64,000 nucleotides of DNA from Aureispira anguillae. GTDB taxonomy: Bacteria > Bacteroidota > Bacteroidia > Chitinophagales > Saprospiraceae. Shown one piece after another: positions 27,463 through 36,706 of this stretch. Both the position numbers and the translations under genes were made by a program. The DNA lies in contig NZ_AP026867.1 of the NCBI RefSeq assembly GCF_026000115.1, positions 6,301,001 through 6,365,000 on the forward strand, read 5' to 3'. Every line of letters starts with the position of its first letter. Position 1 is the stretch's first letter. Below the pieces are notes generated by a model. It was given only the letters and a program-made list of their open reading frames with translations. It was not told the origin of the DNA and ran no database searches.

Positions 27463-27493
27463 CATTACTCCGTTAAAAAATCAACGGAGTATG
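27463..27493. repeat. Intergenic mosaic repeat, copy B (ends only)
   Basis: The two element ends are fused: CATTACTCCGTTA, a short A-rich loop, then AACGGAGTATG. This gives a 9-bp hairpin (27466-27474 / 27483-27491) starting 8 bases after the regulator's stop codon. It has no T-tract. It looks like a minimal or internally deleted copy. Confidence 0.65.
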
Positions 27494-27614
27494 AATTCAG
27501 ATTACTTCTTGAAAAAGTTCAAGGAAAGAGGTTAGGAGATCAATTAGTTTTGTCTTTATGTGAAATTATTTTGAGCAATTTCAGTATTAAAAAAGATAAA
27601 CTAAATGATATATA

Positions 27615-30600
27615 ATGGAGAAAACGATGCTAAAGAGGACTAAAATCCCTCAAGACCAATCCCTTCCTTTTTTAGGCAATCTACTCGAATTGGATAAGAG
27701 CGAAGGAATGATCTCAAACTTTGAAAGAATGGCTGAAAAACATGGCGAAATTTATCGCATGGACTTTCCTTCTAGTACCGTTCTTATTGTTAGTTCTCAT
27801 CGCCTAATCAATGAATTGTGTGATGAAACAAGGTTTAGAAAAAAATTAACAACCCCTCTTGAAATTATTCGAGATTTTGCAAAAGATGGGTTGTTTACGG
27901 CCTATGGAGATGAGCCGAATTGGCATAAGGCACATCGTATTTTGACGCCGACCTTTGGTCCAATGTCCATTAGAGCTATGTTCCCTCAAATGCTCGATAT
28001 TGCAGAACAATTGATGCTAAAATGGGAACGAATGGGAGACAATGCTGTCTTTGATGTCCCTGATGATATGACACGGCTTACCTTGGATACGATTGCTTTG
28101 TGTGCCTTTAATTATCGTTTTAATAGTTTTTATAGAGATGAGATGCACCCTTTTGTACATGCCATGGTAGAAGGGCTTGTTGAAGCAGGAGAAAAAGCAA
28201 AACGATTGCCATTGCAAGATAATGTGATGTTTTGGGTTCGAAAAAAGTACGAAAGTAATATTGAATACATGAACCGAGTAGCAGATACGATTATTCAAAA
28301 GCGGAAGGGAGATGGTCTTGAAGAGGCTCCAGATGATTTGCTCAATAAAATGCTTGTTGGTAAAGATCCTGTTACTGGAGAAAAGTTGACGGATGAAAAT
28401 ATTCGTTATCAGATGATTACATTTCTAATCGCAGGGCATGAAACAACCAGTGGTTTGCTTTCTTTTGCTTTGTACTATTTGAGTAAGCATCCTGAGATTT
28501 TAGCAAAAGCACAAGCTGAAGTAGACGAGGTTTTGGGTAATAAAAGACCAAAGGTAGAGGATATTAATCAATTGTCGTATATCAGCCAAATTCTAAAAGA
28601 AACCTTGAGATTGAGTCCTACGGCTCCTGTATTTGCTGTAGAACCAATAGAAGATACGATGTTGGGGGATAAATATGCCGTAAAAAAAGGCGAAATTATT
28701 TTAGTCCTACTTCCTGCGTTGCATAAAGATCCATTGGTTTGGGGTGAAGATGCAGCATTGTTTAAGCCTGCACGTTTCTCAACAGAAAATTTCAAAAAAT
28801 TGCCTCCCAATGCTTGGAAACCCTTTGGCAATGGAGCTCGTGCTTGTATTGGCCGACCATTTGCCATACAAGAAGCTATTTTGGTATTGTCTATGATTTT
28901 GCAGCGCTTTGAAATTGAGTCGGATGATCCTAACTATGAACTCAAAATAAAGGAAACACTGACCCTAAAACCAGAAAATTTTTATCTTCGGGCAAAACGA
29001 AGAAATCGCATTATTGAAGACGAAACCCCATCTGTTGAAAGGAAACAATCCAGTAGCCAAGATGAGCCATTAGAAGAAGTAGAGAACCCTCAACTCGTTG
29101 TTTTGTACGGCTCTAATAGCGGCAGTTCTAGGAATTTTGCTTTGCAATTGGTGCATAATGTGACAAAAAAAGGATTTACTGCCAAAATGGGAGAGTTGGA
29201 TGCTTATGTAGATCAAATTCCCAAAGATAGTAAGGTGGTGATAATAACTGCTTCTTATGAAGGACAGCCAACGAATGATGCGAAAAACTTTGTACAATGG
29301 TTGAAAAAAAATAGCACCATAGATTTAAAGGGCTTAGCGTATACGGTCTTTGGTTGTGGTAATAAAGATTGGGCAAATACCTATCAAGCTATTCCTATCT
29401 TTTTGGATCAACGGTTACAAGAACTAGGCGCAACACGATTTTTTGAGAGGGGTGAAGCCGATGCAAAAGCAGATTTTTTGGGCAATTTTGAAAGATGGGA
29501 AGAAGCGCTTTTAAATGTTTTAGAACAGACGTTAGAACACTCAAAAAATCCTAATAATAGGGGGCAACAATTGGCGGTTGAAATGATTAAAACACCCTCC
29601 AAGCTACAGCACCTTAAGCAAAAACAGTTGAAAGAAGGACGAATCCTAGCAAATAAGGAATTGGTTGATATGACCCATGAACTTGGACGTTCTAAGCGGC
29701 ACATTGAAATTCAATTAACGAATGGAATGACTTACCAAGCGGGCGATTATTTGACAATTTTACCCTTTAATACTACCGATAATGTAGCAAGAGTTTTAAA
29801 GCACTTTTTAATAGCTCCAGACACAAAAATTATTCTAAAAGATCAATCTCAAACTGCTCTATTGCCTTTGGGTTATCCTGTTGCTGTTGGAGAAGTGCTA
29901 ACACATTATGTGGAATTGGGGCAGCCTGTGACCCGTCAGCAGTTAGAAACTTTGGTAGATAAAACGCCTTGCCCCCCTGAACGAATGGAATTGGAAAAAT
30001 GGCTACAAAAGGATATTTACACCAAAGAAGTTTTTGAGAAAAGGGTTAGCCTTATTGATGTCCTTCAGCGAATAGGTTCTTGTAGTCTAACGTTTGATGA
30101 ATTTTTGGGGATGTTGCCAGCCATGAAACCTCGTCAATATTCCATTTCTTCTTCTCCTGTTGTTGATCCTAGCATCTGTAGTTTGACCGTTGCCGTTGTA
30201 GCTGCTCCTGCTTGGTGTGGTCAAGGCAATTATCAAGGAGTTGCCTCCAATTATTTGGCTTCTCTAAATATTGGGGATGCTGTATGGATAGCCATTACGC
30301 CTTCCAAACAGGCATTCCACTTGCCTGAGAATATTCAAACGCCTGTTATTATGGTTGGTGCTGGTTCAGGGATTGCACCCTTCAGAGGATTTATACAAGA
30401 ACGAGCAGAACAAATTGCTGCCGAAAAGATGCTCTTATTTTTTGGTTGCGATCATCCTGATGTAGATTTTTTGTATAAAGAGGAGCTTATGGTTTGGCAA
30501 GAACGAGGTATTGTAGATGTCTGTCCTGCTTATACTTATCAAGTTGATAATGGTATAAAATATGTTCAGGATCGAGTATGGAAAGAGAAAGACCAAATCT

Positions 30601-30782
30601 GGGAAACCTTAAAAGAAGGCGCTGTGGTTTATGTTTGTGGTGATGGCAAATATATGGCTCCTGCGGTGAGGGCTACCTTTGTTCAAATTTATAAAGAACA
30701 GATGAGTGCGAAGCAGGAGGAGGCAGAAAAGTGGATGGATCAATTAATTGAAACGGGACAATATGTTTTGGATACCTTTTGA
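27615..30782 (+). CDS. Self-sufficient cytochrome P450/NADPH-P450 reductase fusion (CYP102/BM3-like, 1055 aa)
   Basis: Fused monooxygenase and reductase that hydroxylates fatty-acid-like substrates in characterised relatives. The P450 half (1-470) has AGHETTS in helix I (273-279), ETLR (329-332) and the haem loop FGNGARACIGRPFA with ligand Cys411. Phe94 in DGLFTAY corresponds to BM3 Phe87. The FMN domain starts near 492 (VVLYGSNSGSSRNFA). The FAD/NADPH domain follows with PRQYSISSSP, GAGSGIAPFRGFIQER and CGDGKYMAP. The chain ends in Phe where BM3 has the flavin-stacking Trp. BM3 Arg47 and Tyr51, which anchor the fatty-acid carboxylate, align with Ser54 and Ile58, so the substrate may differ. 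No membrane anchor. Confidence 0.93.
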   Translation: MEKTMLKRTKIPQDQSLPFLGNLLELDKSEGMISNFERMAEKHGEIYRMDFPSSTVLIVSSHRLINELCDETRFRKKLTTPLEIIRDFAKDGLFTAYGDEPNWHKAHRILTPTFGPMSIRAMFPQMLDIAEQLMLKWERMGDNAVFDVPDDMTRLTLDTIALCAFNYRFNSFYRDEMHPFVHAMVEGLVEAGEKAKRLPLQDNVMFWVRKKYESNIEYMNRVADTIIQKRKGDGLEEAPDDLLNKMLVGKDPVTGEKLTDENIRYQMITFLIAGHETTSGLLSFALYYLSKHPEILAKAQAEVDEVLGNKRPKVEDINQLSYISQILKETLRLSPTAPVFAVEPIEDTMLGDKYAVKKGEIILVLLPALHKDPLVWGEDAALFKPARFSTENFKKLPPNAWKPFGNGARACIGRPFAIQEAILVLSMILQRFEIESDDPNYELKIKETLTLKPENFYLRAKRRNRIIEDETPSVERKQSSSQDEPLEEVENPQLVVLYGSNSGSSRNFALQLVHNVTKKGFTAKMGELDAYVDQIPKDSKVVIITASYEGQPTNDAKNFVQWLKKNSTIDLKGLAYTVFGCGNKDWANTYQAIPIFLDQRLQELGATRFFERGEADAKADFLGNFERWEEALLNVLEQTLEHSKNPNNRGQQLAVEMIKTPSKLQHLKQKQLKEGRILANKELVDMTHELGRSKRHIEIQLTNGMTYQAGDYLTILPFNTTDNVARVLKHFLIAPDTKIILKDQSQTALLPLGYPVAVGEVLTHYVELGQPVTRQQLETLVDKTPCPPERMELEKWLQKDIYTKEVFEKRVSLIDVLQRIGSCSLTFDEFLGMLPAMKPRQYSISSSPVVDPSICSLTVAVVAAPAWCGQGNYQGVASNYLASLNIGDAVWIAITPSKQAFHLPENIQTPVIMVGAGSGIAPFRGFIQERAEQIAAEKMLLFFGCDHPDVDFLYKEELMVWQERGIVDVCPAYTYQVDNGIKYVQDRVWKEKDQIWETLKEGAVVYVCGDGKYMAPAVRATFVQIYKEQMSAKQEEAEKWMDQLIETGQYVLDTF

Positions 30783-30861
30783 TAATCAACTGCGTAGTGC
30801 TCATGTGATAATCGAATACGATTAGCTACGCTGCTACTACGTGGTTTTTAACGGAGTAATG
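30783..30861 (+). repeat. Intergenic mosaic repeat, copy C (full length, 79 bases)
   Basis: It begins immediately after the P450 stop codon and runs from GATAATCAAC to TAACGGAGTAATG. Its reverse complement aligns over the whole length with copy G at 37615-37685. Twenty bases at 30800-30819 match 52331-52350 (copy E) in the opposite orientation with one mismatch. It contains the small hairpin AATCG-AATA-CGATT. Confidence 0.8.
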
Positions 30862-30882
30862 TTTTGATGCATTAAGCAAATA

Positions 30883-30926
30883 AAAAAATAAGAGTCATCT
30901 TAAACCCAACGGTTAAGATGACTCTT
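30883..30926 (-). terminator. Terminator of the T9SS beta-propeller gene
   Basis: A perfect 14-bp stem AAGAGTCATCTTAA (30890-30903) / complement (30913-30926) is followed on the minus strand by a T-run (30883-30888 read in reverse). It is 32 bases past the stop of the minus-strand gene at 30958. Confidence 0.8.
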
Positions 30927-30957
30927 ACTAACAACATCGTTAATGTGGCTTTATCGA

Positions 30958-33900
30958 TTAGTTTTTAATAAATCGTTTTGAAACGGCCATGTCTTTATTT
31001 AATACCGTTACGACATAAACACCATTGGGTTCATTTCCAAAGTGGATTTGCTGTTGGTATGTTTTTACTTGATTGACTTCTTGCCAAAATACACGCTGTC
31101 CCAAGGCATTGTGTATGACAATTTCGATTGCCTCTTGTGTTTTCATAAACTCAATATCCAATAAGAACTTGTCCTGTATAGGATTCGGGAGGATAGAAAT
31201 ATTAGCAGTATTTTCAACTTTAGTAACATCAAGGTTATCAATAACGGTAATATTTAGTGTATCTGAACTACTACAAGCGCCATTGGTAACCGTCAAAATG
31301 ACCTGTTGTACACCATCTGTTGTAAATGTAAAACTAGGGTCGGCTTGGGTAGAGGTTGTATTATCTGGGAATTTCCAAGAATAAGCAGCTGCATTCGTTG
31401 AGTTGGTAGAAAAGAAATTAGCAATTCCTCCTTGATTCAGATAGATACTTGTTGCACTAGCAGAGGCTACGGCAATAGGATTGTTTAAACTATTGATAAC
31501 AGCAGTGCTAGAGACTTGTATTCCTTGTCCATCTTCTACCATAACGGTATAGCTACCAGCAGAAAGATTATTAAAAATATTGCTGGCTTGAGCAGCTCCT
31601 CCATTGATGCTATACATAAAATTACCATCTCCACCCAAAGCAGTTACTTCAATAGAGCCATTCGATAGACCACAATCGGTATGCGTGATAGATGTGCCAG
31701 AAGATAATGGTGTTGGTTGATTCACACAAAAATCAGTCGTATCTCTATTGCCATAATTTGTACCAAATGCAAGTGTATCGCCATTGGCATCTGTTAATAG
31801 GTAATAACCAGAACCGTTGCTACAACAAAGCCCATTGCTGGCAATATCAATCATAATTAAACGGTAGCAACCTGCTGCCAAACAGACAGGAGTATGGATA
31901 AGTTGGTTGTTTTGCCCACTCAAGCCAAAAAGAGGACTAGAGTAAATAACATTGCCTGCATTATCTTGTAAGTCCCAGGCAACATCAATAGGACTATTAT
32001 CTAATTGCAAGTTAAAATCTAGAATATTGGGCTGATAACTAACTGGAACAGCTTTGGTAATGCTATCTACTCCGTTTATGTTTTGAACAATTAGCGTAAC
32101 ATTATAAATTCCAGTTGCAGGATAGACTACTTTGGGGTTTTGAGCAGTTGATGTACTCGGAGACCCTCCAGGAAAATGCCAAGTCCAGTTAGGAGCATGA
32201 TCCACTGATGCATCTGAAAACTCAATCGAATCCGTTGTACAAATTTGATGCGTACTGTATCCAAAATTAGCAGTAGGTGGAGTGGTTACAGGTTGCTTGA
32301 TGGGTGATTCCCAAATTCCTCTACCATAGGTACCTGCACGAATTTTTCCAATAGTATAATTGATTTCTAGATCATTCACAATAACATTGGGCAAACCTGT
32401 CATATATTGTTGCCAACCTGCTAATAGCGTATCGGTATAATATATTCCTACATCCGTTCCAATATAAATACCATCTGCCGAACCTGTTTGATAGATTAAA
32501 CAATTCACAGGAATATTGGGCAAGTTACTCGAAATATTGACCCAAGTGGTTCCGCCATCATCTGAGCGATATACTTTGTTGCCTGCTTGAAAACCAGAGA
32601 AGGTCACCCATAGTTTTAAAGGATTATTAGGATGTACCGTTATTGAAGACATTGCAGAACTCGGAAGCCCAGCAGTGATGTCAGTCCAAGATGAACCACT
32701 ATTAGCAGTTGCAAAAATTTGATTGTAAGTACCCGCATAGAAATGCGTATAACCGTCAGAAGGAGCAATCGCTATGTTACGCAATAAATCACCACCTAAG
32801 TTAAAGGAAGAAATAGGGCTATCAGAGTTTCCTCTATCTAGTGTTAGGTAGACCTGATCAAAACCTGCCAATAGCATATCATTATCTTGTGGATTCATTG
32901 CTAATGGAGTTACCCATGCACCGCTTCCTGATTTAGAAGGGAAAATGTTCGTAAAGGTATGTCCTCCATTGATTGAGCGTTTAAAGCCACCATATTGAGA
33001 ACTTGTATAAACCACCAAAGAATCAAAAGGAGAAATTAGCGTTTCCATCCCATCTCCTCCATTGGTGTGGAGTGCTACCCCATTATTCAATAAATTACAG
33101 CCATTATCTTGCGTTCCGCCAATAATTTTGTGTGGGACTTGTTCCGACCCTCCAATCTTATAAAATTGAGAAATACTTAATCCTGCCGATAAATCGACAA
33201 AACTATTTCCTCCATTGGTGGATTTGAAGATACCTCCGTCACTACCACAGTATAATTTATTGCCAAATATTTCTAAGGTATGAATGTCAGCATGAGTATA
33301 TCCAACTGTTGGTGGATAGTACCAATGAGATTTGATGGTATAGGTCAACCCTCCATCGGTTGATTTCCAAACGTTGATGCCTCCAATGTAAATTTCATTG
33401 GCATTAGTAGGCGAAGCAACAATTGCCATGTCGTACCAACTTTGTCCAGAGGTGGTATTAGAACCTGTCATTCCAGAAGCAAAGATGTTAGGGCTATTGG
33501 CTTGTAAGGAAAAAGAAGTGCCACTGTTGGTCGAACGGTAAAGACCATAAAAACTACCATTACCACTTGTTCCACAAACAAAATAAACATAATTAGGATC
33601 GGCAGCAGATACTGCAATTTCGGCACGATTGATACTAGAGCTTTGAGGCAAACCTACATTTACCAAATTCCAAGTAAGTCCTCCGTTCGTAGTACGATAA
33701 AAAGATTGATTGGCTAGATACATTGTATTGGGATCTCCTGGTTTGAGTTCCATATCTCGCCAACTACCTGAGTGCAGTAAAGACCAAGTTGTACCACCAT
33801 CCGTACTTTTGTGACATCCAGTTGATGAAGCCAAGAAAACGGTGTTGTGATCTGTCGGGTGAATGATAACTTTAAAAATTTTAGATCCAAAGATAGAAGC

Positions 33901-34557
33901 AGAAGATGGCATTACTTCGTGCCAAGTAGTTCCTCCATCAGTACTTTTTAATAACCCAATACTATAGGTGTCATTAGCGTCATCATCACCTGTTCCAATA
34001 TAAATTACATCACTATTGGTATAATCAATAGCGATAGCGGAAACCCCTAAAGATTGTAAATGATCGGTTAGAACAGTCCATGTGTTTCCTCCATCGGTTG
34101 ATTTCCAGCAGCCCCCAGCAGGCGCTCCAACATAAATGGTATTGGGATCATTGGGGTCTTCTGCTATGGCATTAACCCGCCCCATACCTGGGTTGTAAGA
34201 AGAGTTGGTCCAAGAAAAAGGTCCCATTGGAGTCCAATTGGCGTTGCGAGCTCCTGTATTGGAGCTAGAAGGGAAGGTTCGTTGGAATTTTAAATGTTCT
34301 TTCCATGCATAATTTTGGGGAGGACGAATGCCATGAGGAAATACTCTAGGCTCCCAAAAGGCTTCCCAACGTTTGTATTGTTTCCAGCCATTGCCTCTTG
34401 TATAGGGTTTATTGCCCCAATCGGCATTAAAGGCTTGTTGAATATCATAGAAATTAGTGGAGCGATTGTGCATTTTGCTTACCCATGGCTGTGCACTCAG
34501 CGAAGAAGAAAGCAATATGCCTAAAGTGGCAAATAGCCAAATTGTTACAAATTTCAT
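30958..34557 (-). CDS. Large secreted Asp-box (BNR/sortilin-like) beta-propeller with PKD domains and T9SS sorting (1199 aa)
   Basis: The signal peptide is at 1-22 (LLSSSLSAQP). Residues ~100-740 carry many Asp-box motifs (SxDGGxTW type: KSTDGGNTWTVL, KSTDGGTTWHEV, RTTNGGLTWNLV, RSDDGGTTWVNI), indicating one or two beta-propellers of the VPS10/sialidase-like kind. A PKD-type domain follows (NWTWHFPGGSPSTSTAQNPKVVYPATGIYNVTL), then a Cys-rich module (CLAAGCYRLIMIDIASNGLCC), an SprB-like repeat (HTDCGLSNGSIEVTALGGDG), a second PKD-like domain and a type A sorting domain (ISILPNPIQDKFLLDI … SKRFIKN). It is a cell-surface or released protein. No sialidase catalytic set is recognised, so a binding or structural role is more likely than enzymatic. 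Confidence 0.88.
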   Translation of the reverse strand: MKFVTIWLFATLGILLSSSLSAQPWVSKMHNRSTNFYDIQQAFNADWGNKPYTRGNGWKQYKRWEAFWEPRVFPHGIRPPQNYAWKEHLKFQRTFPSSSNTGARNANWTPMGPFSWTNSSYNPGMGRVNAIAEDPNDPNTIYVGAPAGGCWKSTDGGNTWTVLTDHLQSLGVSAIAIDYTNSDVIYIGTGDDDANDTYSIGLLKSTDGGTTWHEVMPSSASIFGSKIFKVIIHPTDHNTVFLASSTGCHKSTDGGTTWSLLHSGSWRDMELKPGDPNTMYLANQSFYRTTNGGLTWNLVNVGLPQSSSINRAEIAVSAADPNYVYFVCGTSGNGSFYGLYRSTNSGTSFSLQANSPNIFASGMTGSNTTSGQSWYDMAIVASPTNANEIYIGGINVWKSTDGGLTYTIKSHWYYPPTVGYTHADIHTLEIFGNKLYCGSDGGIFKSTNGGNSFVDLSAGLSISQFYKIGGSEQVPHKIIGGTQDNGCNLLNNGVALHTNGGDGMETLISPFDSLVVYTSSQYGGFKRSINGGHTFTNIFPSKSGSGAWVTPLAMNPQDNDMLLAGFDQVYLTLDRGNSDSPISSFNLGGDLLRNIAIAPSDGYTHFYAGTYNQIFATANSGSSWTDITAGLPSSAMSSITVHPNNPLKLWVTFSGFQAGNKVYRSDDGGTTWVNISSNLPNIPVNCLIYQTGSADGIYIGTDVGIYYTDTLLAGWQQYMTGLPNVIVNDLEINYTIGKIRAGTYGRGIWESPIKQPVTTPPTANFGYSTHQICTTDSIEFSDASVDHAPNWTWHFPGGSPSTSTAQNPKVVYPATGIYNVTLIVQNINGVDSITKAVPVSYQPNILDFNLQLDNSPIDVAWDLQDNAGNVIYSSPLFGLSGQNNQLIHTPVCLAAGCYRLIMIDIASNGLCCSNGSGYYLLTDANGDTLAFGTNYGNRDTTDFCVNQPTPLSSGTSITHTDCGLSNGSIEVTALGGDGNFMYSINGGAAQASNIFNNLSAGSYTVMVEDGQGIQVSSTAVINSLNNPIAVASASATSIYLNQGGIANFFSTNSTNAAAYSWKFPDNTTSTQADPSFTFTTDGVQQVILTVTNGACSSSDTLNITVIDNLDVTKVENTANISILPNPIQDKFLLDIEFMKTQEAIEIVIHNALGQRVFWQEVNQVKTYQQQIHFGNEPNGVYVVTVLNKDMAVSKRFIKN

Positions 34558-34802
34558 TAATTTGATCGTTTGTTAAGTGAATAGTGATTAATTATCTGGA
34601 GAATTGCAACTTCGGAGGGGACAACAAAGCTACTAAAAATGTGTTAACGAGGTACTAAAATTTTATCATAATCAATACAATATTTTGTGAATCTGTACAA
34701 ATCAAGTAGTAAGATAGCTTTTTGGAGAGAAAATAAGTACTTAATTACTATTTAATAAATACTAAAATGAAAAATATTACAATGTAGTATGCTGTTAGTG
34801 AG

Positions 34803-36395
34803 TTAATTATTGATAGGAGGATCTTTTTCACCTAAGCAATATAAGTAGCCATTTCGAGAGGCAATATACACTCTTCCGTGGTCTACAACAGGAGTTGATT
34901 CACAGCGTATTTTTACTTTTGTCTTAAGCTTAAAGTTCATATCCTTGTCGAATTCAAATAGATAAATGCCCTTGTAGCTGGCAGCAATGATCTTATTTTG
35001 AACGATAATAGGAGTGGAAATAGAGGGACCAATATACTGTTTGAATAAGAGTTTGGGGGCAGGGAAATAATGGCTGCTATCGTAGGTAGTAGTAGTGGTA
35101 AAAGAAGCGAGTTGGTCGGTATCCACAACATAAAGAAAACCATCAATAGCAGTGAAAGCAGCTATGTTAGGTTGTTTAGGAGCTTTATAATAATAATTTA
35201 CAGAGGAGGAGCCAATAATTCCTCCCTCCCAAGTAGAAAAAGGCTTGTTTTGAGTGGGGAAAAACCATTCCACAGCCTGTTGAGGAGCTTTGCTGGGGTT
35301 TAATTTTAATAATCCTCCTTGCCCTTTGATGTATTGTTTTTCTATAGAAATAAGCAAGCAGTTGTCTATTGTTACAACAGGAGAGCCATCAATATCAGAA
35401 CCAACCCAATAGTCCCAATCAATAGCATGAGTAGCTAAATTATATCCCCAAATATGCCCCGAACCTGAAGCAATGTAAATGTGATTATGGAGCAATGCAG
35501 GGGAAGCTTCTGTCACTAAGTTTCCTCCATGCGCCACAATGTCTTTGGGCAGATAGAGCGTATCGCTATTGTTATAAATTTTAGGCTGTAAGAGCTTATT
35601 TCGGAAGGAGGCTTTGCTAGGGTTAGGGTCTAGTACTGTAAAAATGCTATTTTCTAAACCAATATAGGCTGTGTCTCTGACAATCAGCGCAGAGGCATCT
35701 ACATCTCGGCTATAACTGGCTGTTTTTACACTGTTCAGACTCCATAGTTCTTCGCCTGTAAAATAAGAAATGGCTCGATAGCTAGGTATGGTTGTGGCAT
35801 AGTTGCTTTTGCCTGCTCGACTTCCTTGCAAAATAATACAGAAATGTTTTAAAGAATCTGCTAGTGGATTTAACCAGATCGTTCCTGTACCTTTTATAAC
35901 ATCATCAAATTGGTATTGCCAAATTAATTTCCCTGTTTCAGCATCTATTTTTTTTAAGTGATGATCATAAGCGCCTTGAATAAGATATTTCTTTCCATTT
36001 TCTTCTACTAACAAAGGCTGACCAGTCCATCCTGCTCCTCGCCATATTTTGGTTTCTTTGCCAATACGAGTAGTTCCATGCCCTAGTTTATGTTTCCAAA
36101 TAACCTCCAATTGGCTAGGGGCACTATCTCCATAATAATTTCGCATAGCATTATGTAAAAAACTTGCATTGAGTATTTTTAGATGATGAGTAACAGATGG
36201 AGCGGTGTTAAATGTTCCTTGATAGGAACCTATTTGTGGTTGAGCGGGAGAAAGAAGGGAAGGAACGGGGAGTGAAAAAATAGTAGCTTTGGGTTCTTCG
36301 GCTCTAGTATGGGTGTATAATAGATAGAACAGTATAATGATACAGCCCAGTGTACTAATAACAATACCTATTAATAATTGTTGGGGTTTATTCAT
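34803..36395 (-). CDS. Membrane-anchored PQQ-like beta-propeller protein (530 aa)
   Basis: An N-terminal transmembrane or signal-anchor helix (residues 7-27, LLIGIVISTLGCIIILFYLLY) places the rest outside the inner membrane. The body has PQQ-like/quinoprotein repeats (EVIWKHKLGHGTTRIGKETKIWRGAGWTG, KIDAETGKLIWQYQFDD, SYFTGEELWSLNSV, YIASRNGYLYCLG), each close to the A.xGxxxW pattern. There are no alcohol-dehydrogenase active-site features, so it is not clearly an enzyme. Its 245-base upstream spacer from the T9SS gene shows no other gene. Confidence 0.78.
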   Translation of the reverse strand: MNKPQQLLIGIVISTLGCIIILFYLLYTHTRAEEPKATIFSLPVPSLLSPAQPQIGSYQGTFNTAPSVTHHLKILNASFLHNAMRNYYGDSAPSQLEVIWKHKLGHGTTRIGKETKIWRGAGWTGQPLLVEENGKKYLIQGAYDHHLKKIDAETGKLIWQYQFDDVIKGTGTIWLNPLADSLKHFCIILQGSRAGKSNYATTIPSYRAISYFTGEELWSLNSVKTASYSRDVDASALIVRDTAYIGLENSIFTVLDPNPSKASFRNKLLQPKIYNNSDTLYLPKDIVAHGGNLVTEASPALLHNHIYIASGSGHIWGYNLATHAIDWDYWVGSDIDGSPVVTIDNCLLISIEKQYIKGQGGLLKLNPSKAPQQAVEWFFPTQNKPFSTWEGGIIGSSSVNYYYKAPKQPNIAAFTAIDGFLYVVDTDQLASFTTTTTYDSSHYFPAPKLLFKQYIGPSISTPIIVQNKIIAASYKGIYLFEFDKDMNFKLKTKVKIRCESTPVVDHGRVYIASRNGYLYCLGEKDPPINN

Positions 36396-36706
36396 CTTCT
36401 ATTTTTTAACATTAGAGGAGGCTGACTATGGATGAAAGAGCCGCCTAGACTTAGGGCGATTCTCTTGCTTATGAAAATCTTTGTTTTTAAAACTACTTGA
36501 TAGCAAAAGAAAATCCTTAACTTTGAATAACTACTTGTAAAATGATAAACGTTGAATAGAACGGGTAGATTGTTAAAAGACTAGTTATCCATTTAAAATT
36601 TTACACAATATACTTAAATTAATTATTGATGTTGTTTAATTGGGTTGTAATCAGTCTTTTATGGATTGTAATGAAAAATTAAAAAAAGCCAAAATTTGTA
36701 ATAAAC
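36396..36706. other. 311-base divergent intergenic region
   Basis: No gene or repeat-family copy. TAACTTTG at 36518-36525 fits TAnnTTTG on the plus strand, with a weak TTG 18 bases upstream. If used it would give a ~175-base leader for the flavin reductase. Weak evidence. Confidence 0.35.

Noticed and set aside
30958-34557. Sialidase activity from the Asp-box motifs
   Set aside because: Asp-boxes also occur in sortilin-like and other propellers, and no sialidase catalytic set is seen.
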